This document shows, in pieces, positions 21,773 to 30,667 of a stretch of 60,000 nucleotides of DNA (its first letter is position 1; each line of letters opens with the position of its first letter). The notes below the pieces were generated by a model. It was not told the DNA's origin. It was given only the letters and a program-made list of their open reading frames with translations, and did not search any database. Source of the stretch: Takakia lepidozioides (taxonomy: Eukaryota; Streptophyta; Takakiopsida; Takakiales; Takakiaceae); assembly GCA_030704615.1 (NCBI GenBank), contig CM060734.1, forward strand, positions 52,470,042 to 52,530,041. Direction: 5' to 3'. Both the position numbers and the translations under genes were made by a program.

Positions 21773-22369
21773 CTACGTTCGTTCGTTGATGTCGTAGCCT
21801 TTCCAATGTACAAAATACTCAAGTCGTTTATACTTGATGCGAGAGTCTAGGACTTCTTCGACTTCATACTCAATTTTCTGATTGACTTCAATTGGTGGAG
21901 GTGGTACGGAAACTCTCCCTGGAATATTCGATGGATGATACAACTCCAATAGTGAAACATGAAAGACTGGATGGATGCGCATACTTCGTGGGAGTTCAAG
22001 CCGAAAACTGACCGGATTTATTTGTCGAATAATTTTGAATGGTCCCAGGCGTTGATAATCCAACTTCTTTAATGGTCGCGAGGTTTGTATGTCTCGTCGA
22101 AGAAGCCACACACGATCTCCGACCTTGAACTGGGGTTGGAGTTGGCGACGTTGATCTGCATACTCCTTGTATTGTTTTTGAGCTTCTGCGAGGTGGGATG
22201 TAAGCTCCTTCTGAATGGTAACAAGATGAGTAGCAAGGTTTTCTACAGCAGGGCTTCCAACAGTTTTCATGTGGAAAGGGTTTGCTCGAGGATGATGACC
22301 ATAATTGGAGAAAAATGGAGTTTGCTTGGTCGAAGAATGTATAGTGTTGTTGTAGGCAAACTCAGCCAA
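21773..22369 (-). pseudogene. Integrase C-terminus with chromodomain
   Basis: The frame encodes the integrase end (AEFAYNNTIHSSTKQTPFFS, KVGDRVWLLRRDIQT, the GPFKIIRQIN barrel). It then has a chromodomain, VEEVLDSRIKYKRLEYFVHWKGYD, with the aromatic YFVHWKGY core. Chromodomains at this position define chromoviruses and are known to help direct integration to heterochromatin. The frame stops after NERT; the remainder runs on in broken form to about 21705. Confidence 0.9.
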
Positions 22370-22423
22370 TGACAGAAGGTCCGTCCAATTATCTTGGTGA
22401 TAATTTATCGTACAGCGAAGATA

Positions 22424-23437
22424 CTATTCCAAAATCTGGTTTACACGTGCGGTTTGACCATCAGTCTGTGGATGATTAGCCGTAGAGAGGTTGATCTTAG
22501 TATCCAATATGTGAAATAATCCTCTCCAGAAATTTGATATGAATTGTGGTCCTCGATCAGATACGATGTCCTTTGGGAGTCCATGAATGCGGTAGATATT
22601 ATTGAGGAAGAGTCTTGCAGTTTCCTCGCCGGTAACCATCTTATTACATGGAATGAAATGTGTCATCTTCGTAAAACGATCTACAATAACAATGATTGAA
22701 TCGGTGGTCTTGGAAATTGGAAGGTTCGTAATAAAGTCCATAGACACGGACGACCATGGACCCTTGGGAATGGGTAATGGTTGAAAAAGGCCATAAAGTT
22801 GATGTCGTGGTCCCTTCGCTCTAGCACACGTGTCGCAAGATTTTATAAATTCTTTCACGAGTTTCCACATCTGCGGCCACCAATAGTCCCTGGATATCAA
22901 CTCCAATGTTTTGTTGAAGTCGAAATGTCCTGCAGCCGGAAAATCATGACATGTTTGAAGAATTCGAAGTCGTATAGGTCCTGGAGGTACATAGAGAAGT
23001 CCCTTGAAGTAAAGTAAGCCAGCTTTGAATTCGAAGTCGTTTGTAACATGTGGGTTGTCTCGAGGTTGATTTAGTTGACTTCGTAGTGTCGTAGCAAAAT
23101 GGTCGCTCTTCAATGCTTCCTGAATCTCCTTTATGATCTCTACATCGTCATAGGTGGACATGGACAGCATATTCAATTGGAGATTTGCTGGTTTCAGGAT
23201 GATGGATTTTTGTTGGTCAAAAGCTGCATCCCCATCTTTTGGCGCAAGATACGATCGTCGAGAAAGAGCATCTCGTTTTCCTTGAAGATGTCCGGGACAG
23301 TAGGTAATAACAAAATCAAACCTTGCTAGTGACATACTCCATCTCGCTTGACGTCGATTCAAAACACGAGCACTCATAAAATATTCGAGGTTTTTGTGAT
23401 CGGTATAGATAATGACCTGATGTTTAGCTCCCTCCAA
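22424..23437 (-). pseudogene. RNase H C-terminus and integrase of nested chromovirus
   Basis: The 337-codon frame continues RNase H (VIIYTDHKNLEYFM). It then carries the integrase zinc-binding H2C2 module (GHFDFNKTLELISRDYWWPQM...CDTCARAK) and the catalytic core with Asp in SVSMDFITNLP, Asp in DIVSDRGPQFIS and the terminal part NHPQTDGQTARVNQILE. The core Glu of the DDE triad is preserved in the last motif. A stop at about 22424 separates it from the C-terminal part. Confidence 0.9.
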
Positions 23438-23446
23438 TAAATGTCG

Positions 23447-24700
23447 TCACTCTTCAAAAGCAATGATAATCGCTAGAAGTTCTTTGTCATGGATTTCATA
23501 ATTGATCTCCGCAGCAGAAAATTTGCGAGAACGAAAACCAACAGGGTGGAGTCGGCCATCTGTACTGTATTGAGAGAGTACCGCGCCAAGTGCAAAGTCC
23601 GATGCATCTGCTTCTAAGAAGAATGGTTTAGATGGGTCTGCATGTACCAGTATGGGAGCCATTGTAAATGTCTGCTTCAACCTTTCAAATGTCTGGTCAG
23701 CCTTCTCGTCCCATACAAATTTGTCATTCCCTGTGAGTCGTGTCAATGGTGCAGCAATTTTGGAGTAGTCATTGATGAAGATTCTATAGAAATTTGCAAA
23801 GCCCAAAAAACATTGTACATCTTGGACCGAAGTTGGTTTAATCCACTCGATGATGGTTTGTATTTTTTTCTGATCCATAAAGACGCATTTGTCGGAAATA
23901 ATGTAGCCCAGAAATTTGACCTCAGATTGATGGAAAAGACATTTCTCCAACTTGACATATAGTTTTTTTTCTCTTAGTTTATCAAGGACAAGGCGTACAT
24001 GGCGGCCATGTTCTTCTTCATTCTATGAAAATATCAAAATGTCGTCCAAATAGATGACTACAAAGTCATCTAAAAATTCTCGAAAGATGTCATTCATCAT
24101 ATATTGGAAAATTGCTGGAGCATTTGTAAGACCGAAAGGCATAACACTGTATTCAAAATGTCCATACCTTGTTCGAAAAGCTGTTTTCCATTCGTCTCAT
24201 TCTTTTATCCGTACAAGGTTATAAGCTCATCTCAAGTCGATTTTAGTGAAAATCTTTGCTCGTCCCAGCTGGTCGAGAAGCCCATCAATCAGCGGCAACG
24301 GATAACGATTCTTGATTGTGACTTTGTTGAGACCGCAATAGTCGACACACATGCGTAATGATCCGTCATTCTTTTTCACAAACAAGATAGGCGCCCCTGC
24401 GGGTGATTTTGAATATCGGATGAAGTGCTTCGACAAATTTTCATCAATGTATTCACGTAATGCAGCCAATTCCGTCTGGGATAAGTTATAGATTGGGCCG
24501 AATGGTGGTTGGGCTCCTTCTTGTAACTTAATTGCACAGTCATAAGGTCGATGTTCTGGCAATATGTCTGCATTTTTCTTCTCGAATACATCTTTGAAAT
24601 CTTGATATTGAGCGGATAATGTTGAAGTACCTTTGTCTGTTGTGGTCTTGATCGGAGTCGCATAAAGTGCAAATGTCGCCTCTTTTTTGGTAGCTCTCAT
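23447..24700 (-). pseudogene. Reverse transcriptase and RNase H of nested chromovirus
   Basis: Fragments in order: [65 protein letters not shown], then (after stops) [13 protein letters not shown] and the catalytic YLDDILIFS near 24045. The frame ending at 23447 covers the thumb (FLGFANFYRIFINDYSKI) and the start of RNase H with EADASDFALGAVLSQ. At least four in-frame stops separate the pieces. Confidence 0.9.
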
Positions 24701-24719
24701 AAAAGCTCTAGCTCCAAGG

Positions 24720-25312
24720 AATAGGGGTTGAATACCTTTGATATTTCTACATTTTTGTCTTGAAGAAATTTTTCGCGATCGCCAGTTGATGTCGGGATTG
24801 TGAAGTACGAACCAGGGAAGTCAAAGGATCACAGGATTTGTTGGAGACTGGATGACATTGAAAACAATATGTGATGCTTGATTTTTAAGCTTCACTTCAA
24901 GTGGTCGAGTTTCATGGTCCACATTTCCTGATGCTAATGGTCGTCCATCGATGACTTCAACGGGGGCCGAAAGTTTTTTCTTTACGAGCGTTAAATTGTT
25001 TTGCTTCGCAAAGTTTTTGTCCATAAAACAAGCTGAAGCTCCTTAGTCCAAAAGTGCTTCTATAGTGATATCTCGATTTTGCACTCTGATTTTTACCGGA
25101 ACTGTGAAGCAAGGTGCAGGGTCTGGAGGTAGAAAGAGACATTTTTTCGGTAAAGAATTTGTGGTGTCCAGCCGCATGGTCCCTACTGTGACTGGACATC
25201 TTTGTTTTCCGACCTCCTCGTATCGAACACTTGAGTTGTGCCCCGAGCTTTGAATCTTCTCTTGTTGGGGCAGTTTAATGCTATGTGATCTTCTTCTCCG
25301 CAATAGAGGCAT
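24720..25312 (-). pseudogene. Zinc knuckle and protease of nested chromovirus
   Basis: After the gag zinc knuckle, the protease reads VPVKIRVQNRDITIEALLD then a TAA, then GASACFMDKNFAKQNN. The stop replaces the Ser of the catalytic D(S/T)G triplet, so the active site itself is destroyed. The rest (PLEVKLKNQASHIVFNVI) follows the retropepsin fold pattern. Confidence 0.8.
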
Positions 25313-25449
25313 AATCCATTCAAGTGCCGTTTTTGTTTTTCTTGTGGCGTCAATTGCTTGAATCAGACAACATGAATCTGCATAGGATCACCACTGGATG
25401 TCTGATGGATTGTTGTGTTTGGTGTCGTAGTAGCAGTGACATGATGCGT

Positions 25450-26165
25450 TGTAGACTATCCAGATCGTTTCTCTTGACGTCTTTCGAACAAACGATTATC
25501 GCATGCAATGACTTGGGTGATGAATTCACTCAGTGTGCTCATGTTTGGCATTGTCAGCAACAAATATTTTACATCATCTTTTAGTCCACATCGAAACTGA
25601 CTAATGATGCTCTTCTCATTCCAGTCGAGGTCGCACGCAAGTTGTCGAAATTCGGCAGCATAAACGGAAGCAGGACGTGCTCCTTGTCGAAGATTTCGCA
25701 TATTTGTTTCTGCAACTCTCTCTCTATCATTTTCTCCAAACTTTGCAGTGAACTCGGACATGAATGCTTCAAAATTGTATAATAAATACGAATTTTTTTC
25801 TAATAGCGGTGCAAACCAAGATAGGGCAGTGCCTGACAGAAGGGTGCCCACGAATCCCACTTGAATACCTTCATCGGGATAGCGTTGTGGATGTAGTCGT
25901 GGGAACAGTCGTACTTGTTGAACAAAACCGCGAAATCTTGATCTCGTCCCATCAAATTTCTCGGGCATGCTAATCTTTGGTTCTCTCGTAATCTGTTGAA
26001 GAGGAACCGTTGCAGTAGGAGCTGTTGTAGTATGGACTCGTATGGTTGAAGATCCATTGTTCGACTTCTTTAACTCTGAAATTTGTTGTTGCAAATTGTT
26101 GAGAGCGTTGCGACTGATCAGCTTGCAATTGGGCGGTAGATGTACGAAGTTGTTGCATCTGGAGC
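25450..26165 (-). pseudogene. Gag of nested chromovirus
   Basis: A 212-codon frame contains a coiled-coil-like start, then PEKFDGTRSRFRGFVQQV, GTLLSGTALSWFAPLLE and FMSEFTAKFGENDRERVAE. This is the typical retrotransposon gag (Retrotrans_gag) helix set of chromoviruses. Immediately downstream (about 25312-25260) GLCLYCGEEDHIALNCP forms a CX2CX4HX4C zinc knuckle in a shifted frame. Confidence 0.88.
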
Positions 26166-26239
26166 TAAAGACTCTGCAATGTGGTCACTATTTCCGCAAA
26201 TGTGTCTTCTATCTTAACTAACTAAAGAACAAACTTTAG

Positions 26240-26880
26240 TCTCGCCAAACTGTCAAGGACGAGAACACGACAAAACACAAACAAAAGATCAGACTAGAGG
26301 TACAAGACTAGACAAGAAATCAAGGTCGGCGTGGCCAAATGTATGGTAGGTGAACATGAATCAAGATGATCTTTATAACAATGGACAAGAGTATAAGATA
26401 CTGGAACTCGACTCGGATACTGGAATGCTGGAAACTGGACTGGAATACCAGATACTGGAAACTGGACTGGATACTGGAAGCTGGATTGGAGTACTGGTCT
26501 TGGAACAAGAGTAGCTTGAACTTGTGTTGGCGAGACTGAAGAGTGTCCAGTCTTGTCTCCTATATATACTGGCTACTAAGAAGCTTCCCTAAGAAGCTTC
26601 TCCTATGGAGGTTGCTTGCTGGAGAAGTTTCCAAGATTAAACAAAGGTTTCTTGATGGAGAAGCTTTCTTAAACAAATGAGGTATCTTGATGGAGAAGTT
26701 TCCTCCAAAGGAAGTTTCCTGAGCAGTTTCCCAAGTTACTCTTGGTAATTTGGTAAACTTCCGGTAACTTGGTAAGTAATGGTAAATCATGGTATATCAT
26801 GGTAAATCACGGTAAATCATGGTAACTTCCGGTAACATGATAACTTGGTAACTTCTGGTATTTACTCCTGGTAAGTTCCT
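26240..26880 (-). repeat. 5' LTR-like region of nested chromovirus
   Basis: No coding sequence. A TATA box (AGTATATATAGGAG) lies on the minus strand at about 26562-26573. Upstream of it are clustered repeats of GGTAAATCAT / GGTAACTT (26744-26872, plus strand), and downstream repeats of ATACTGGAA/ACTGGACTGG (26396-26500). This looks like U3 with enhancer-like repeats, then R/U5. A primer-binding site was not identified. Confidence 0.5.
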
Positions 26881-26884
26881 CTGG

Positions 26885-27766
26885 GCTATGTCCGTGATAC
26901 ATTTTGGGGTGCGGCGCACTCATAGTTTGCTGCAAGGGCAGTATTGGTGGCAGGGCATGCACACGGATGTGCAACAGTTAGTGGCACGGTGCATGGTGTG
27001 TGATAGAGTGCGGGTTTTTTTCAACGCCCCTACTCCACAATTGCATCCTTTACCCATTATGGGTTTGGGCTATCGTTGGAGTCTTGACTTCGCAGGCCCA
27101 TTGCCATTGACGATTCGCCATAACAAGCATGTGCCGGTGATGGTGGAACACTTCTCCAAATGGATTGAACTGGTGGCATTGCCTGACAAGGCAAGTGAGG
27201 GGGCTGCGTATGCATTCTTAGATCGAGTGCTTAGTCATTTTGGTGCTCCAGCCGAGGTACTCACGGACCAGGGGAGAGAGTTCTTGGGGGAGTTTCAGAC
27301 TTTGTGTCAGCAAGCCTTGATAGATCACCGCACTACTTCTCGGGATCATCCCAAGGCTGATGGCTTGGCCGAGAGGGTTGTGCAAACAGTCAAACGAGGC
27401 TTGTGCAAGTATGGCTTGCAGAAGGGACACTTGGGAGATTGGGACCTTCAGCTACCTTGGTTGGCCATGGGCTACAGGTTTCGCAAGCAAGCATCACTTG
27501 CCTCGTTCTCGCCTTATTTCCTTCTCTTTGGCCGAGAGCCAAATTTGCCTGTATCTATTCGCAGGGAGACTGCATTAATCCTCAACCTTGATGATCCGGA
27601 TGTGTGGACACAAGCATGTGCCCAGCGGGCAGAATTGTTCAAGAGAGTCATGTCTATGGCTTTTGAGAACCTTGCTATTGCCCAACACCGAGACACATTG
27701 CGGTACACCACTATATGTGGAGGGGGATATCGGCCAGGTGTTCGGCGTTTCCATCCTGGGGACTAG
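26885..27766 (+). pseudogene. Integrase of methyltransferase Gypsy
   Basis: The frame resumes after the nested element with the H2C2 zinc module (HFGVRRTHSLLQGQYWWQGM...CMVCDRV). It is followed by the catalytic core: Asp in WSLDFAGPLP, Asp in VLTDQGREFLGEF and Glu in DHPKADGLAERVVQTVK (DDE). The last residues, VRRFHPGD, run into a TAG at 27764-27766, after which the same frame continues as the next entry. All catalytic residues are present. Confidence 0.9.
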
Positions 27767-28126
27767 ATGTATCTGCAGCAGACAGTGCCTACGACCTTGG
27801 ATGTCACAACAGGTCATGTGATTTTAAGGGTCCAGGAGGTGTTGCCTTCAGGAGTGTTGATTTTGGAGGGTCGAGATGGCATAGTATGGAAGGACCATGT
27901 GCGCAATTGTGCACCATGTCACCTTCCACATGTGGATGGGAGAATAGATCCCAACCTTGCAGTGGTACCTGCAGGGTTGCGTTGCATGCTATGTGGGCAT
28001 GCTGGTGGTGCCGCGACCATGTTGGTGTGTGACAAATGCTCAAGGGGGTGGCACATGGGATGCTTGACACCGCTGCTTGAGGAGGTTCCTAATGAAGAAT
28101 GGTTGTGTCCACGATGCCTTGGATAA
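27767..28126 (+). pseudogene. Integrase C-terminal barrel with PHD finger
   Basis: Continuing in frame after the TAG, about 60 residues form the integrase tail (SGVLILEGRDGIVWKDHV). They are followed by a complete PHD finger, CMLC...CDKCSRGWHMGC...EEWLCPRC, with C4-H-C3 spacing and the conserved Trp two residues before the His-containing pair. It ends at a natural stop. PHD fingers of this type bind histone H3 tails. The position, directly after integrase, is that of the chromodomain in chromoviruses, suggesting a role in target-site choice (inference). Confidence 0.9.
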
Positions 28127-28379
28127 GTTAGTGGGGCATGACAGTGGTGAGGTTGACAAGTGATCCGAGGTCTAGCTAACGGGAGTTCAATGCCATAGAC
28201 ACCCAATTGAAGTCATGGATTGCTGGAAGGCGAGTAACGATGGGGCTACTTTTGCACCCGACCTCTTGATCTATTGCCTTCAGATACTAGGACTTAGGCA
28301 ATTGATGACCACGCGATGATCTTATTGGGATGGATACTTGTTAGCTATCCGGTGTTAGAGGGACCTAATCACCAGCTAG

Positions 28380-28440
28380 GGGGGCGATTGTGGTATAGTT
28401 TTCTAGGATTGTGTGCTTAGATTATGTGGTGGACAGCACA
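28380..28440 (+). repeat. Probable polypurine tract and 3' LTR start
   Basis: AGGGGGGCGA followed by TTGTGGTATAG about 260 bp after the pol stop has the form of a polypurine tract and LTR start (TG). The LTR appears to be cut short by the tyrosine-recombinase segment; no matching 5' copy is found. Confidence 0.45.
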
Positions 28441-28725
28441 TCAAAAAATCATAAGATGGACATCATTCATTGCCAGCCAGAGACCTTACGACGACCTGTC
28501 ACCTCTCATATTCCTGATCTTGTTCTCACGTTCAAGACCTTCTTTGCTCATCGTCCGAATTAGACTACATAGGAAGCAGGAGCTCATCCGCTTTGCCTTC
28601 GAGCAATTAATGGCCATTCGAAGGAAGGTCATCTAAGTACTCACATATTGCCTCAGCGTAGATTTTATAATTTTGTGTGTATTATTGCTCTCTAACTGTG
28701 ATTTTTTTTGTTTGTCTGTTTGCAG

Positions 28726-28944
28726 TGGTATTCTTGTCAAAGGCTGGGATTGAAGACCATTGCCAAGATGATAAAAGTCATGGCTCTGGGTGTTGGTTTG
28801 GCCACCACAGGAGTAAGCAATAAATCATTGCGTGTTAATGCGATTAACAAGTGCAACAAAATGGGGGTACCGATAGAGATTGGCATGCGGTTGTCTGGAC
28901 ACAAATCCCGAGAGGTATACATGCGCTATGACAAACATTTATGA
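28726..28944 (+). pseudogene. Tyrosine-recombinase-like exon (Crypton/DUF3504 type)
   Basis: A good acceptor (TTTGTCTGTTTGCAG) precedes a frame encoding GVSNKSLRVNAINKC, GVPIEIGMRLSGHKSREVYMRYDK. The Arg of SLRVNA, the His of SGHKS and the terminal Tyr correspond to the R-H-Y part of tyrosine recombinases (phage-integrase fold), as found in Crypton-derived proteins. Upstream (28450-28640) broken frames contain PETLRRPVTSHIPDL and TFKTFFAHRP, which may be the earlier part of the domain. A frame change after YDK links it to the tail that carries the 108-bp repeats. Confidence 0.6.
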
Positions 28945-29026
28945 TGGTGCATTACAAAACATTGTATCCTGCATACCAGGTACCGGAGGAGATATATCTT
29001 GGCAAGCTGCTTTGCAGTATGGGACT

Positions 29027-29236
29027 GAGAGAACAAGTCGAGCTGAACAGGTTTCTTCTGTGAGTGTAGTTCCTGGAACTTCAAGTTCTATTGTTGGACC
29101 TGATTTGATCGTACATGTTTCTCCGTCTAATCTTGAGAGAACAAATTGAGGTGAACAAGTTTCTTCTATCAGTCTAGTTCCTGGAAATTCAAGTTCCGTT
29201 GTTGGACCTGATTCGATCGTACATGTTTCTCCATCT
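29027..29236 (+). repeat. 108-bp coding tandem repeat, two units
   Basis: GAGAGAACAA begins at 29027 and 29135, so the period is 108 bp (36 codons). Both units encode the same peptide in one frame (EQVSSVSVVPGTSSS...VGPD and EQVSSISLVPGNSSS...VGPD), separated by a TGA in the second. Substitutions are few and mostly conservative, so the duplication is recent or was under coding constraint. It follows the tyrosine-recombinase exon and may be its C-terminal tail. Confidence 0.75.
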
Positions 29237-29239
29237 CCT

Positions 29240-30486
29240 AATATCAATGTTCCAGATAGTTCCTCTTTGAAAGTGAAGGAGATTGATTCAGATGCAGAGG
29301 ATAACGCCGAGGGGTGAGCGATAATATGAAGAGAAAAACCATATATACTAGTAATACTAGTATCCATGGCCATCAGTTTACTAATTGCACTATCATATCA
29401 TTTGACAAAGATAGTGTAGCTGAGTTCGAAGAACAAACATGATAAGTAGGTACAAGTGACATCCTTTGAGACCCTTGAACTTTGTTGGGAGAGATACTGA
29501 TCAACATTCTTTTGATTGAAATTTTGTATGTTGCACAACAATTTACTTCAAGTTTTGCTATTATGAAGCAATTTGATCTTTTTATATCTTGAGCTCTATG
29601 GTATCTGCATATGTCACCAGATTATTCATGACAATGATCTCTTCATTGTACACAATCAGTCCAGGGGAATGCTAAGCCTCGCAGTTGGAGATGCTGATTG
29701 TCCATACAGAGGCATTTTATCTACAATCAACAGTGACCTCTGGCCATGGTTTCTGCACTTAAGATCAGTCATTTACTCTTCATTCTTTCTCTGAGCTCTA
29801 GTGTGCGTAAGCCCTTGACTTCAGGAATGATTAAGGCGGTCATGGCTGCCAGGCTATGGAAAGCAGAGTCTCATGAGTACATTCCTAGGAATACTCTTGA
29901 AAACTTCAATTTCTATGACATATTCTTTGCTGACTCTTAGTTTAAAGAACAGCGCATTACGAAGCATAATCGGCACTCACCGGCGCATTATGGACCGTTA
30001 TGTGCAGTCTGACGTGGACATAGGAAAATAAGCAGAATTTAATGAATATTATTAGTCCAAAAAATGATGTAATATGCCCCCAAAATCCCTAACGTTCCCT
30101 GAAACGGAATGTGTTCTTGAGCTACATGCACGTGGTGGAAGGCCACATCCTGCCAGCTCCCCCGAGAGGTGTCGTCAAAATACAAAGGGTGAAACACCAA
30201 AGGGCGTTACGTTCGTTTTGATAGTCAAACCCTTTATTAAGGATGCATTGACATTACATCATGTGCCATGTCATCCTTGTGACCTAATCATATTGTTGCC
30301 TAATAAAAAATTCAAAATATTACAATAGTTAAAATTCGATTTGATTTTCAAGGTTTTCACGTGGTCTTGTGTAGAGACTCTGTTTTTATAATAATAATAA
30401 TAAAACTAATTACTATAGAGGTAACTAATATAAAGTGTTCATTGCATGTAGTGACCATTTGGTCTTTCCACTGCCCAACAACTGCT
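29240..30486. other. Unassigned stretch
   Basis: Short plus-strand frames only (for example 29830-29940, ending FYDIFFADS). An ATAAT microsatellite lies near 30388. Nothing can be assigned. Confidence 0.4.
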
Positions 30487-30556
30487 AAACCCTGAACCTC
30501 TAAACTCTAAACCTTAAACCCTGAACCCCCCTCTCTCTCTCGCTCTCTCTCTCTCC
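30487..30556. repeat. Telomere-like words and CT microsatellite in URB1 leader
   Basis: Irregular AAACCCT/AAACTCT/AACCTT words (30487-30529), resembling plant telo-box motifs, are followed by a CT run (30530-30555). Both are typical of promoters and 5' leaders of plant ribosome-biogenesis genes, and the position about 110 bp before the proposed URB1 start fits that. Confidence 0.6.
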
Positions 30557-30575
30557 TAGGAGTAGGAGGAGTACC

Positions 30576-30614
30576 ATGAAGCAAATTGCAGCTGGCTGCG
30601 GATTTCTCGTATAG
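30576..30614 (+). promoter_or_regulatory. Short upstream ORF in URB1 leader
   Basis: ATG to TAG, 12 codons (MKQIAAGCGFLV), lies about 50 bp upstream of the proposed URB1 start. It would act as an uORF if transcription begins at or before the CT tract. The transcription start itself is not visible. Confidence 0.35.
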
Positions 30615-30667
30615 GGTGGTCATTCTTGGATGGGCTAAATTGGGAGCATACTCCATAGTGGGATCTG

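Larger units (their letters stand above)
21100..26880 (-). mobile_element. Nested minus-strand Ty3/Gypsy chromovirus
   Basis: Reading on the minus strand the order is LTR-like U3/TATA (26880-26240), gag, zinc knuckle, protease, RT, RNase H, integrase, chromodomain (ends near 21705), then an extra open frame (21686-21138). A hexamer TATGTC occurs at both junctions (about 21098 and 26887). The outer element lacks about 180 codons between them, however, so this is not a clean insertion. I see no LTR at the 3' side matching the 5' one. Stops and frameshifts occur in gag, PR, RT and IN, so it is inactive. Confidence 0.85.
15649..28126 (+). mobile_element. Ty3/Gypsy retrotransposon with DNA methyltransferase and PHD finger
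   Basis: A plus-strand Gypsy element with the order gag (two zinc knuckles), aspartic protease, cytosine-5 DNA methyltransferase, reverse transcriptase, RNase H, [interruption], integrase, PHD finger. A purine run AGGGGGGCGA at about 28381 followed by TGTGGTATAG at about 28390 looks like the polypurine tract and 3' LTR start, but no equal 5' LTR was found. Several stops and frameshifts show it is dead. It is split at about 21.1-26.9 kb by a minus-strand chromovirus, and the RNase H C-terminus and connection region are missing at the break. Methyltransferase capture by retrotransposons has been reported in other eukaryotes; pairing with a PHD finger is unusual as far as I know. Confidence 0.88.
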
